From: Melastoma dodecandrum
Lineage: Eukaryota > Streptophyta > Magnoliopsida > Myrtales > Melastomataceae
Direction: 5' to 3'
DNA: 64,000 nt
Assembly (NCBI GenBank): GCA_029817715.1
Contig: JARUPY010000252.1
Location: forward strand, 2,914,001-2,978,000
Below, one piece after another: positions 14,359-26,253 of this stretch. The first letter of the stretch is position 1, and each line of letters starts with the position of its first letter. Made by a program: the position numbers and the translations under genes. The notes under the pieces are model-generated. The model was not told the origin of the DNA. It saw only the letters and a program-made list of their open reading frames with translations, and ran no database searches.

Positions 14359-15090
14359 ATGAGCCTCGGCCAACTCTTAGCCATGCCAACCGTCCGCCGG
14401 AGAGAGTTCCCGGACAAGGGGTTCACCTTCCCTTCTGTCGAGGCCGAAGAGGATTGTCTGGAGCTGGAGTTTGAGTTCGGCTCGATAACGCCTGATTCGC
14501 CCTTTGATGGATCGTCTGGGAATTCGCCCGCAGATCACCTTTTCCTCAACGGGAAACTGCTGCCGCATGTTTTCCCTTGTCAGAAGACCAGAACCGGGAT
14601 CTCTCGCAATCCTAGCCGCACGAGCAGCATGTCCAGCAAGGACTTCTCGGGGTTGTCGTCGCGAAGCAACAGCACGAACAGTAGGAGCAGCACCTGCAGC
14701 GGGAGGACCAGCGATAGCTCCGAGAGATCGGTGTCGTCTTCGTTGATTTACTTCCATAAGAAAGCAGGGGTGAACACGAGAATCGATGGTCATGTCGCGA
14801 GAGAAAGGGAGAAGAGCAGAGGCAGCAGCTGCAGTGTTATGGAAGCAAGCTATCTCTATGGGTCTCAGAGATGGCAATTCATTACACCGGCACCGTCCCT
14901 GAGTCGCGAAGCTTCGTTGAGGAGAAGGAAACCGGGGGAACGTGTCGCCCAACCTGAAGCAAAGATGACGCAGGGAAGGAGGACGGGGAAGGGGGTTTTC
15001 GGGAGATTCCTAAGGTCTTTCTTGTTGGGTTGCATGCAGTGTCATGCCATGGAGCCATCCCGGAAAACCGACGTCAGGCGACAAAACTGA
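14359..15090 (+). CDS. MAKR/BKI1-like membrane-associated kinase regulator
   Basis: An intronless frame of 243 residues, Ser- and Arg-rich. Members of this family sit at the inner face of the plasma membrane through basic patches and regulate receptor kinases, as BKI1 does for the brassinosteroid receptor. Family signs here are the acidic EDCLELEFEFGSI segment near residue 32, the SPADHLFLNGKLLPHVFP block at about 57-74 (typical SPADxLFxNGxLLP), a long Ser-rich linker, and a basic C-terminus GKGVFGRFLRSFLLGCMQC with two cysteines that might be lipidated. A second ATG at 14383 (MPTVRRREF) is an equally possible start. The closest named member is not clear, and the clustering of the SPADxLF block with LELEF is the main argument. 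Confidence 0.7.
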   Translation: MSLGQLLAMPTVRRREFPDKGFTFPSVEAEEDCLELEFEFGSITPDSPFDGSSGNSPADHLFLNGKLLPHVFPCQKTRTGISRNPSRTSSMSSKDFSGLSSRSNSTNSRSSTCSGRTSDSSERSVSSSLIYFHKKAGVNTRIDGHVAREREKSRGSSCSVMEASYLYGSQRWQFITPAPSLSREASLRRRKPGERVAQPEAKMTQGRRTGKGVFGRFLRSFLLGCMQCHAMEPSRKTDVRRQN

Positions 15091-17780
15091 TTCGGTCTTT
15101 CCGGATGTCCATGTATTTACCAATGACCGATTGTTGCTTTGATTTTGAGGAATGTGATGTGATCATTCAGCTTCTCGTGGTAGATTACTGGAAACATCCT
15201 TCTGGATACAAAAGTTCACATGAATGAATGCAACGCCACTGATCCCGATGAACATTGGAAGAGAAACAGCTGAAAACTGCTAAATCAGAAACGCGGGCAA
15301 TTCTACAAGAAGTTTCGAGGCCTAGAGAAACGACTATGTAAAACGCTGCCTACGACATTCTGATACCAGTCCATATAGGTCTCCACGGCGGGATGCATCT
15401 CGCCGTAATCAGCAAGTTCTGCGGCCACTGGTCTTCCGCTGAAGCCTGAGAAGGCGTCATCCCTAGCCAGCAAGGTGTAGCTTCACTCGAACTTGTTGCC
15501 CGCCTTTCTTGCAGTATCCGGGTGGCCATCCAAGCTGAATAACTGGTTTGGATTAGGTGCTCCATTATCAAGAGCTTCCCATCCTCACTCATTTCCTCGA
15601 GGGCGTTGAAGGATAACCCGTTCGGTCATTTCACATCGTTGTCAGGTTCACTCATCATCTCTTCCATCCGATTCTCCGAGGAATGTGACCGAATGAACAT
15701 TAGGGTGTCGTCCTTCGGTCGAGGAAAATCAAGTCTTCCAGGGTGCCGGAAACTGGGATTAGATAGCATGGAGGAGGGTAGCGGCCTCTGGCCTCAGCCA
15801 AAATGTGGTGCGGGTGGACAAGCAGGACTCACAGCAGCCATAAACGCCTCTTCCATTGCACCATCGAAAGAAAGAAAAACCTCTTCCATTGCACCATCTC
15901 CCACCAGTACAAAAGGAAATTTGCCCAGGTCAGCAAAATTTGCAGGCACAAAGAAACAATTATAATTCTTCTACTTAGTTTGCACTTTGGTTGCGACCAA
16001 GAGCTCAATGCTGTGCTTCATGCATCCCCTCATCCTGATATCATTCTCTTTCAGTAGGTAGCTATGCGTCTATTTCTTTCATCTCGATTTCTTGAACCCC
16101 CGCTAAGCCTGCATCAATTGAGAACTAAGAGGGATGGTCCACTTAAGCCAATAGCCGGACATTTTCGAAGCAAACTCCCATGCTTTTCAAATTACAGCAC
16201 AGTAAAAACCCATATGTCCCGGGTGGCTGGGGGAGGAAAAATGACGAGGAAACCTTGAATTCCATAGCTACAACGACCCGCCGTTTATCTTTGGTAGTTT
16301 CAATGCGCACAACCTGAAGGTGAAGGGCTCTTGCAACTTTGCCGAGCCTGAAATCAACTGCTCAATAGCAGTTTATTGTGAGATTGAAGAAAAGGAGGAA
16401 CGAACCTTCACATTAAAATTTGATATTCACTGACAAGATGCTCTAAGATGATGCCCAGATTTGACGACTTGAAATTAAATGGATTACAAATTGTCATAAT
16501 AAAAGAATCCCCGATAAGAATCGATGACATAGAGGCAAAATGACAGAATTGTTTTGTTCTCAACCCATAATCATGCTCTCGTTGAACAAATTCACTGGGG
16601 ACGACAATTTTCCTTGACAGTTTTTCAGAAAGGCATCCGAGGTTGACTACGAGTTTATTACAAAAAGGAAACAACCGCTTCCTTCCCGATTCAGACAGAT
16701 AGCAGATCATGTCGGCTTGATTTTAAGTCGAGAGTCAATTTTTAAGGTTTCTCTGTTATATTCTCTGCGGCTCCGTAACTCTGGAAACGAAGCCAACTAC
16801 TAATGGACTATGCTTCTGCTTCCGCAGTTGCCTCCAACCTGTGATTTGGGAGAAGATGGGTCGTGTAGAATCTCTTCATCTGCCAAGGAAGTTAATCCCC
16901 GCCGAAGAGGTTTTTGTCCAACACAGAGAATCTGCTCGTCTTACTCACGGGACAACGAGAGAAAGGAATCAAGAATCCCGAATGGAACAACGACATACAG
17001 AGAGACCTTATTTTTGGGGGGCATGGATAGCTCAGTGCCACTCGTCACCCCGCCAATCCCAAAATGGAAAGCATATATCTTGCCGGAGAATATGAAGGCG
17101 CAGATCAAACACTGGGCAAGAGTGGTCGGTCGCCTCCGATGCTTGAGAATAGCTACCAGCGTTGCCGCGTCAGACTCAGACAGTTTAGTTACCACACCGT
17201 AACACCCATTTTTTGTAGTTCAGATGCTTCATAGAAGAGAAGAGAAGACCATCTGGTTAACCTTTGTTTCTAACCGTCTGATGCCATACCCGTTTGTGTG
17301 CGTGTGATTTAACAAAAGAGAAAGGACGAGGGGAGGAAGATCAAATGGGGGGCTGCTAATCTATCCGCCCGGGGGGGGGAGACGACGTTGTCTGTCCCCC
17401 TTCCTCTGGGATTTAACCCCCATCCAATCCCATGCGACGTAATAACAAAAACCACCACTTTCACATTTATTATTACAGGGGTGGCGAGAGTGTCGGGGGG
17501 ATATCTCTTTCTGACCAACTCTCCCCTCCCAGGCAAGCACATGTTAATCTTACCGTGTTTGGATTTGAACCATGTTTTTGCAAAAAAAACCCTACAAACT
17601 ACTTGTAAGAAGAGAGCCCAAAAACAAACAGCCGCCGAGGATTTTAATGCCCATCCTATCTCTCTCTCTTTCTCACACTCACACTCCCTCATTGGGTTAT
17701 CGTCCTAAAATCCCCACCAACGGACTCGTCCCTCTCTCCCTTGCTACTTCTCCTCAAAGCCGTGTTCTTTGTGTTGTTGT
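15091..17780. other. Long intergenic region with decayed-looking coding pieces
   Basis: No complete gene is seen in 2.7 kb. On the minus strand, pieces near 15350-15600, 15820-15960 and 16230-16330 read as protein-like segments broken by stops. A 19-base word is directly repeated at 15847-15865 and 15880-15898. The right part is pyrimidine-rich and becomes the Pumilio promoter and leader. A G9 run lies near 17371. Confidence 0.45.
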
Positions 17781-18203
17781 TGTTCATTCGGTTTATGGAC
17801 TCGGGGATGGGACTGTTGGGTGTCAAAAGATGAATTTATTTGTTTCCTAGGTGAATCACTTTTGGGGGTATGGGGTGGAGGACTTGTGGTTCACCTGCCA
17901 CTTTTCATGGTTAGTTTGTGTTGTCAGCTGGTGGTTTGAGGTGGAAGTGGAAATGGTCTTGCTGCTCCTTTAACTGGTAGAGAGTTTGGGTTTTTATTTT
18001 GATTTTGATTTGATTTTGATCAACTGGGGATGGTACCTTGCTAAAGTTTGTAACTTGTTGATGATGGTTTGTGGGTTTTGAAGGTTACGATCTTGAGGTT
18101 CACTTTGTGATCGTTTCCTGGTGTTACCATTTGGGTTTCTTTTCTGTAAGTGATGGATTAGGTTTAGGGCGTGAGTAGGCAAACCGGGGATAGTGTTTTG
18201 ATA

Positions 18204-21200
18204 ATGTTGTCCGAGTTTGGTCGGATGCCTATGTTACGCGGTAACGAGGCGTCGTTCGGGGATGAGCTGGAGAAAGAGGTGGCTTCGTTGCTTCGCGAGC
18301 AGCGTCGTCAAGAGGACAATGACCGCGAGAGGGAACTCAACATACATAGGTACGGTTCCGCTCCGCCCACTGTGGAGGGCTCGCTGAATGCTGAGGGCAT
18401 GCTGTTTGGAAATGGCGGTGGAGCTCGTCTTCTGGGGTTCTCTGGTGCGAAGAACGGCGAGTCCTTTGTGACAGAGGAGGCAGTTAGGTCTGACCCTGCA
18501 TACTTGTCTTACTATTACTCAAATGTGAATCTGAACCCACGCCTCCCTCCTCCTTTGATCTCGAAAGAAGACTGGAGGTTTGCTCAGATGATTAAAGGAG
18601 GACCCTCTTTGGGTGGTATAGGAGAGACAAGGAAATTGAATAGGCCCAATAATGGTGCTAGCAGACCAAGTTTTTCAACGCCACCTGGTTTTTATTCCAC
18701 GAGGGAAGACTCTTTGCCTGAGAAAGTGCATGGATCAGGTGAGTGGGGCGCGAATGATTTGATTGGCCTGTCAGGGCTGGGCATTGTTAACAAGCAGAAG
18801 AGCATTGCTGAGATTTTCCAGGTGATTCAAATGAATTTACCTTTATGCTTTGTTAGAATGCTTGTTGCTAATCCTTTGTGAACTCGTCGTACATGTTCGG
18901 CTGTTATTTTTGGTCAGTCATTGTAGTTTCTTTTTTTTTTGAATTGGCAGGACGATATGGTGCCACCTGCCTCGGTTAATGGGTTTCCATCTCGTCCCTC
19001 CAGCAGAAACGCCTTTGATGATAATTTTGACACCAGTGGCATAGCTAAAGTGGATGCAAATCAAAATACTGCTCCACCCTCATATACATATGCTGCTGCT
19101 CTTGGTGCTTCTTTGTCAAGGAGCAATACTCCTGATCCACAAGTATTGGCAAGGGCTCCTAGTCCTTGCCCAACTCCCATTGGGGCCGAGAGAGTTGGGA
19201 CAGCAGAGAAGAGGCAAGTTGCTGCCCCGATTGCATTCAGTGTTGTGTCGGGAAGTGCTGATGACTCGGCGGATGTCGTTGCTGCATTATCTGCTTTGAA
19301 CCTGCCGAAGGACAGTATCAACAATGAAGAAAGGCTTGTGCAATGCCAGATTGAGCAATCTGTGGAAAATCACCATGATTCATTCTATGGCATTCATGGT
19401 GATGAGAATCATGATTTGTCTGCTTACATTACAAAACCTGAGTCTGGTGGGCATATTGATGTGGCTCCGTATTTATCTGACGTCAAATATATTGATGTCG
19501 GGAAGAATGGTGTCCAGAGGCCTGACTTTAGGAAGCCAAATTTTATCATCGATGGGCAAGACGAGCACCAAATCTCTCCTCCTGCCACAAGGAGTACGTA
19601 CTTGAAGGGCTCGCCTACCTCTATTCTCAATGGTGTAGCAGGTTATCCATCTAAGTACCAGCATTTAGAAGGTTCAGCTTCTTCATCGCCAAACTTTGGG
19701 TTGAATGGATTCTCTTTTGATCATCCATTAGCATCTATGATGGTTGGTCAAGTTGGAACAGGCTCTTTGCCTCCATTTTATGAAAATGCCGCATCCGCAT
19801 CTGCATTGGGAATCCCAGGATTGGACACCTTGATGCTTGGTGGAGGCATAACCGGAACTGGTTCTGGAGCCAATGTTGTTAACAGAATAACGAATAATCC
19901 GGGCGAGGCCCCGTTCATGGATCCCTTGTATATGCAGTACCTGACTGCATCCGACTATACTTCAGCGCACTTTGGTGCTCACAATGGTCGCACTGCGGAC
20001 CATAGTTATATGGATAATTCTTATATCAACATGCTTGAAATGCAAAATGCTTATCTTGGTGCATTGCTTAGCCCTGATAAGCCTCACTTCGGTACCCCTT
20101 TTGGTGGTAAATCCAGAGGTTCAGATCGCCGCAGTTATCCTGGGAACCATGCGTCTATTGCCGGTTTTTCCTATCCTGGAAGTCCTTCGGGAGGATCAGT
20201 GATGCCTCGCTCTCCCGCTGCACCTGCAAGTCCAATGAGGCATGCTGACCTGATGCGGTTTTCCTCGGGGATGAGAAACGTTTCTGGTAGTAAAATGGGA
20301 GGCTGGCACTTGGATTCTGGGCACAGTGTTAATGACGTCTTTGCCTCATCACTTCTGGAAGAATTTAAGAGTAATAAAGCCAAGTGCTTTGAGCTGTCTG
20401 ATATTGCTGGTCATGTAGTTGAGTTCAGGTATGCTATGAATATGAAAGACTTCAGGGAATGACTTTGGTCCATGCTTTTGATCAGTAGCCTTTTCCTCTA
20501 ATGATTTTATTGTTCTGGACAGTGCGGATCAGTATGGAAGTAGGTTTATACAACAGAAACTAGAGACAGCTACTACAGCAGAGAAGACCATGGTCTATCA
20601 AGAAATCATGTCCCAGGGTTTAGCTTTGATGACAGACGTTTTTGGTAATTATGTCGTACAGAAGGTACGTCTCTGTGGGCTATCTATTGTTTTGTGAATC
20701 ATCACTTTATTAATACATGATTAATCAATAGCTTCTTTTGCTCGTAGTTTTTTGAGCATGGACTTGCTTCCCAGAGAAGAGAGCTGGCTAACAAGCTTTT
20801 CGGACATGTATTGACTTTGAGCCTTCAGATGTATGGCTGTAGAGTGATTCAGAAGGTAGCAATATTAATGGAGTCTCTCATGCAGTCTGCCTTGACATTG
20901 AGTCTTCTGCTCATTTCTGCTTATTTTATTGAAGATGGAGTCTGCTAACTTTTGCAGGCTATAGAAGTTGTCGATGTTGACCAAAAAATCAAAATGGTCG
21001 AGGAGCTCGAAGGACATGTAATGAGATGTGTACGTGACCAGAATGGGAACCATGTGATTCAGAAATGCATCGAATGTGTCCCTGAAGATAATATACACTT
21101 TATTATTTCTACATTCTTTGACCAAATTGCGACCCTCTCGACTCATCCTTATGGTTGTCGTGTAGTTCAAGTATGCAACTCTACTGGCTTCTTATATTGT

Positions 21201-23041
21201 GATTCTTTCAATCTTCCTCTGCAAAAATCTAGTCCAAACAGTGAAAACTCACTTTTTTCTTGGCAGAGGGTGCTGGAACATTGCAAGAGCCCCGAAACTC
21301 TACGTAAAGTTATGGAAGAGATTTTAGGATCTGTTAGCAACTTAGCTCAAGATCAGTATGGAAATTATGTGGTTCAGGTATATATGAGTTCCTCTTGTTA
21401 GGTCCTCCTCCCGTCATTTGACAGCTTCCATCCTGTTTCTAATACCTTTTGCTTTAGATTGCTGGACAACAGTATTTTGTGATATTTTAGTTTCTTTCTC
21501 TCATATGATTATTCTCCTAATAATCAGTATGTGTTCTTCCGTCTTCTAATTTGCATTATTCATTGGAAACGAATAAAAGCACTTGTCTTGGCATGGATCA
21601 CCTTCACCATGTATTAAAACGCTTCATGTACTTCATTGTATGTTATCTCTAATATATGGTGTTTGCTGCTTAACTAGCATGTTTTGGAGCATGGAGAGCC
21701 TCATGAGCGCTTTGTAATTATTGAAGAATTAGCCGGAAAGATTGTTTCTATGAGTCAACAGAAATTCGCATCTAATGTGATTGAGAAATGCTTGACGTTT
21801 GGAGGTCCTGCGGAACGTGAGCTAATGGTGAATGAGATGCTTGGAACAACTGACGAGAATGAGCCTCTTCAGGTTTGCTCTATCCTCCTCTTTTCACCAT
21901 GCTACACTATTGACAACCAGCTAGTAGGATTTTAGACGAGCAATTGCCTGGCCTGGTTTATGCTATTTCAATCTGTTGTTTTTGGAAAATGATTTTTTGG
22001 CTTATATTTGGTGAGGGGATAGTTTAATTATTCTTACTAATCTAAAAGCAGATGTATCCTGAACTAGTTTCTGGAATTCGGGAGACGCATTTCTTATATT
22101 TTCATCTGGCTTTGGTTGGTATATTTTTGCTATTTATACTTAAGGGAAGTTAAAATGCTGTTTCTGGGAATCATTGTCTTTTGCTTAATTGCTTTGAAAT
22201 GGTCAAAAGCTTGTGTGGACAAGAACTGAACTTCCTTTAGTTCACGCTCATGCTGATGGAGACAAGAACTGAATTTCCTTTACTTTTCATGCCGTTGATG
22301 TATTTGGTAAACCTGTCCCTCTCTTTTGAATTTTGTTCTTGAACTTTGATAATTCTATGTCCTTTTTAGGCTATGATGAAGGACCAATTTGGCAATTATG
22401 TGGTGCAAAAAGTGCTGGAAACTTGTGATGATCAACATCGCGAACTGATTCTTTCACGAGTGAAAGTTCATTTGAACGCACTTAAGAAGTACACTTATGG
22501 TAAACATATTGTGGCACGCGTAGAGAAACTTGTTACTGCTGGAGGTATGCACTATTTATTGTAATTAAAGCATGCATACCCTCTTAATATCCAATCGTCA
22601 TAGGTAATATGGTTTTCGTTTGCTTTGCGGATATTTCGGATGGGAGGTATTTTGGCTTATTTAGAGTTCTGTTTCTTCTTTTTAATTAATTATTTCATAT
22701 TACCGAGATGGGATCTTTAGCTTAGCATAAAGAATTCTTTATTGTTGGAGCCATTTGTCGATATAGACAATGATTTTGGTACTAGGCTCGAAGCAAGGAT
22801 TTATGAAGTTGATTTCCTATGAGTGGCAAGTCTCCGTTTCTCTTTAGTTTTGTTAGTGTATCTCCTCATATGATTGTTCCGTTACCAAAGAGCAATATTA
22901 TTGGAATTGAGGCTGACATAATTGAAGATGAGAAGAAAGGTACCTCATATGATAGTTCCATTGCTTTTCTGATTTCCTCTTAACCATGTGCAGAGCGTAG
23001 AATTGCTGCTCGGTTGCTGCAGCCAACCATGGTGGCATAGG
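18204..23041 (+). CDS. APUM2: Pumilio-family RNA-binding protein (APUM1/2 type)
   Basis: Pumilio proteins bind UGUA-containing 3' UTR elements and repress or destabilise mRNAs in the cytoplasm. Nine exons (18204-18821, 18951-20428, 20523-20664, 20748-20855, 20958-21170, 21267-21377, 21678-21872, 22370-22544, 22995-23041) join in frame to 1,028 residues. The N-terminal 700 residues form the plant NABP-type region ([29 protein letters not shown], Ser/Pro/Gly-rich). The C-terminus carries the eight PUF repeats, seen as [40 protein letters not shown] and FASNVIEK, ending [14 protein letters not shown]. The frame is open upstream to 18171, but the start at 18204 matches the conserved N-terminus. 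The upstream region contains several short ATG frames. Confidence 0.95.
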
Positions 23042-23984
23042 GAACTTGACTGTATAGCTAACTGAAGCGAGCGGGAGAAGGTGCTTCTGTTTCTTACCTT
23101 TGTTGAATGTGCACAGCTCTTACCACCATCTTCTAGGGCGGGAGGTACGAGCATGTTGAGAATAAACCACAGTTTGTAGGAGGAGTCGCGTGTACAGTAT
23201 GTAGTTTGAGTTGTAAGAAGATGCGAGCTTACTGAGGTACATAAATTGCTGAAATGGTACCCTCCCTCGCCGAGCGGATAACTTGGTAGGATGTATATAT
23301 ATATATATATATATATATAATTGTTTGTAATGCGACAGGAGGTCGGTGGTGTTGGTGCAGACTGTACAAATGTAGCCGTAACGGCTCTGGCTCAGTCTGT
23401 AATTTTCCCTGTTGTATCATAACATTTCTTCTATGGTGTAGTACCCTTGTTTCAGTGACTCCATTGAAGATTGTTTGCTTTTTTCGTGGATTCTCATGTT
23501 CAAATCCTTCCATCTTTCGGAAGTATGTTGCGGGACAACTCCGCTTTTCGTAGCTGCCAGTGAAGTCACGGCACTTTTGGCTCAATGGGAGTAACTCCGG
23601 TTCACAAGCATCCATTTTCCATCCATAACTTTTTCAAAGCGAGCAGTGGATCGCGAGCTCCACTTACAACATAAAAGAAATGAAAAGGAGACATAAGGAT
23701 GACAAAGTGATCCAAGTGTGAGAAAAGTTGAGGTGGGTTTATCTTCCGGGACTATATGGCTATGCCAAGCCTAAAGGCCTCGAGGAGACAATGATGTCGG
23801 CCGAGAGGTTTTGTATGCTCGCCAGTACATCGTATCATTAAGGAACAGGGGGCAACTATTAGGTTGGTCAACCAAATGGCTCTGAGGAAATTGAGCAGAA
23901 AACATCAAGAATGATACCGATGATCACGGGAAAGTAATGTACATGATTTACAATCATCCATCTTGTGACACAAAGGGTGATTAT
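23042..23984. other. Convergent 3' flanks of the Pumilio and UBTD-type genes
   Basis: Apart from the TA repeat this stretch shows only UTR-like sequence. Nothing suggests a separate gene. Confidence 0.5.
23294..23319. repeat. (TA)13 microsatellite
   Basis: A perfect TA run about 250 bases past the Pumilio stop, within its probable 3' UTR or flank. Confidence 0.9.
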
Positions 23985-25759
23985 TCATGCGTCTTGAATT
24001 AAATTGGTTGGCTCGCTCAGAACATACTTGGGAAGTTCATATTTAGCACCTGCATTTTCATTTTCAGAGCCATGTGAACACTTCCATTTATGCGGTAGTA
24101 GACAGGAAGCTGACCATGGAATAGAAAGTTCACCAACAGAGCCAAGATGTACCTCTCTCGTCATAGCAAACAGTCAGATCCGCATTCTGGATAATGACCC
24201 CCGCACTGTCCACAATTGCTTGTGCAAGACTCAGATCAGCTTCTGCGGCAGCCCGGAGCGCATCCCAGATCTCTACAGTCCCACACGAAATAATGGAAAA
24301 TATGTTATCCCATTACTAGATCTAATCATGAATGAACTGAGGTCTAATAGACAAAATTAACAAAATCAATTGTGTACTTTAAAGTAATTCAGTCAAGCTA
24401 ATAATCACCAAAAGAACAGCCAGGAAGGTACGTGATCTGGGTTGTTAGTTATAACCCTGTGAAAGGCAATGAGATTTTTGGCTGCTTTCTGGTGGCCTTT
24501 GCTATTTCTAGTAAAATAGGAAACACATCTAAGTCGCTCCATCCCTCTATTCATTTAGCAAATTAGGAATAAAGAGTTTTTACTTCTAATGGAAGTTGCA
24601 ATTCTTCAACCTCTACCCGAGACACCTGATTAAAGGCATACCAAAATAAGCCTGTCTATGATCTTTCCTAACCATTAATAACAATAGCATGCATCCTTTC
24701 TCCTTAAACATGGGGCGATATGCTTAGGAAAGAGAAAATATGCTAAAGATAAGCCAAATGAGTTACGTGGACCCTCTAGATTAGAGTTCAAACTAGACAA
24801 ATTCAGGTACAAGAACACTTTGACTCTACTAAATCATGTAATCCAAACACTAACTCCCGCCTCTAGTAATTTTTTTCTGTTAGAGTGAACCAATGCTCAG
24901 CAAAACTGGAGAGACTTCACACAGACCTTGAATATTTGTGCCAGCAGAGTCAATCATTTTTACCGAAGTCCACTGGCCACTATTTCTTCAGTTAAAACAG
25001 GTCGTTTCTCAGTGAGAAGTCATTCACGATGGTAGCTAATCTTCATTAGATTTGCTACCTTCAAAGAAATTCAGCCATACAAATGCAATGAAAAATACCT
25101 TTTCTACCACCATAATGAGGAGCAGTATCCCAAAATTCATCTCGCAACTGCATCAGCTGTGACTTTGTGATAGGTTGAGGATGCTTCCATGGCTTAGGCT
25201 TACGTATCTTCTTCACATTCCCTACCATGGATATGAACTTAATCACCTTACTGTCAGAGGACAGAATTTTTAACCAAATAAGTAACATCAACAGGGGCAC
25301 TTTGAGAACAAGAATCAAAGAGCGAACCAGTCAACACATGGAAAACATCAATTCCACAAAGACCTCACAAAGCAGCAGGATTTTGTCACCTTAATGCGAA
25401 GTAGCCTCAGAAGGCAGTCGTCCATATAAGAATAACACCTCACTGGTGCTCTAGCAAGTGAGGACACAAGGACAAACATCAAGCAAGAATATCAATATAA
25501 CGAGAAAAAACAAGCAGATTCACGGCGAACTCAAGCAAGCTCGATCAGAAAACAGCATCGGACCACGACTGACATTGACAGACAATCGAACTGGCTCCCT
25601 CGAACGGCAACGACAAAATAATCAGATCAAAACAGAAGAAAGAAAACTGCAGCACACTCGAGGGATCGCGATTCATAGTCAGCAGGGAAAAAAATAAAAA
25701 GCGTTGAAATGGGTGAAATCACCGTCTCCTTTGGTCTGCGACGATCCTGCGCATCCCAT
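23985..25759 (-). CDS. Ubiquitin-domain-containing-like protein (UBTD/DC-UbP N-terminal domain only)
   Basis: The four exons join to about 115 residues. The first encodes MGCAGSSQTKGDG, a good N-myristoylation signal with a following cysteine for palmitoylation, so membrane attachment is likely. The rest is the UBTD N-terminal domain: KIRKPKPWKHPQPITK, LMQLRDEFWDTAPHYGGRK, then EIWDALRAAAEADLSLAQ and AIVDSAGVIIQNADLTVCYD, ending GAKYELPKYVLSEPTNLIQDA. Exon edges: last exon 24049-23985, and the previous exon starts after the acceptor near 24278. Animal UBTD1/2 carry a ubiquitin-like domain after this region; the plant version stops without it, so the length is normal for plants. The biochemical role in plants is not established. 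Confidence 0.9.
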
Positions 25760-26253
25760 CCTTCCGCAAGCTCGTCCAGGGAGATGCAAATTGAAAAGAA
25801 AAATAACAAGAAGAGAACCACCCGCCGACTCCGATGCAACCAAGTCGACGGTTACAACCGACAAGCTAACAACTCCGACGGTCGGAGATCATGGCGAGCC
25901 TCTGGAGAAATCTTCAGCAGCACGCACCGAGTTGATTACAGCTGGAGACACTTGACTAGAGGAGAGCCGGTGGCTTTTCCATCCACTAATCCGCCGAGTC
26001 GTTGAAGGTGACGCCACGACGGTCAAGCAATGGCAGAAGCAAATTGACAGAAATATGGCGGCCGAAAAATAAGGGAGAGGTGGAGACGGAGGTGGAGTAG
26101 TAGATCGGGTCGGGTGGCATGACCCACCGGGCCGGGCCGGGCCGTCAACTTTTATGAAATGACCAAAATGCCCTTCAATTCCGACCACACCCCGCCCATA
26201 ACTATTACAGATTCAGGAATTCCAGAGATTATGATGGGGAATAATGATGGAGA
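25760..26253. other. UBTD-type promoter and NHL gene 3' flank
   Basis: A GGGCC-rich block (three overlapping GGGCC words near 26118-26134) lies about 370 bases upstream of the UBTD-type start. Beside it is a short inverted repeat around GGGTGGCATGACCC. No gene is seen. Confidence 0.4.

Noticed and set aside
17018..17080. ATAGCTCAGT word resembling the D-arm of a tRNA
   Set aside because: No acceptor stem, anticodon stem or GGTTCGA-type T-loop can be placed around it.
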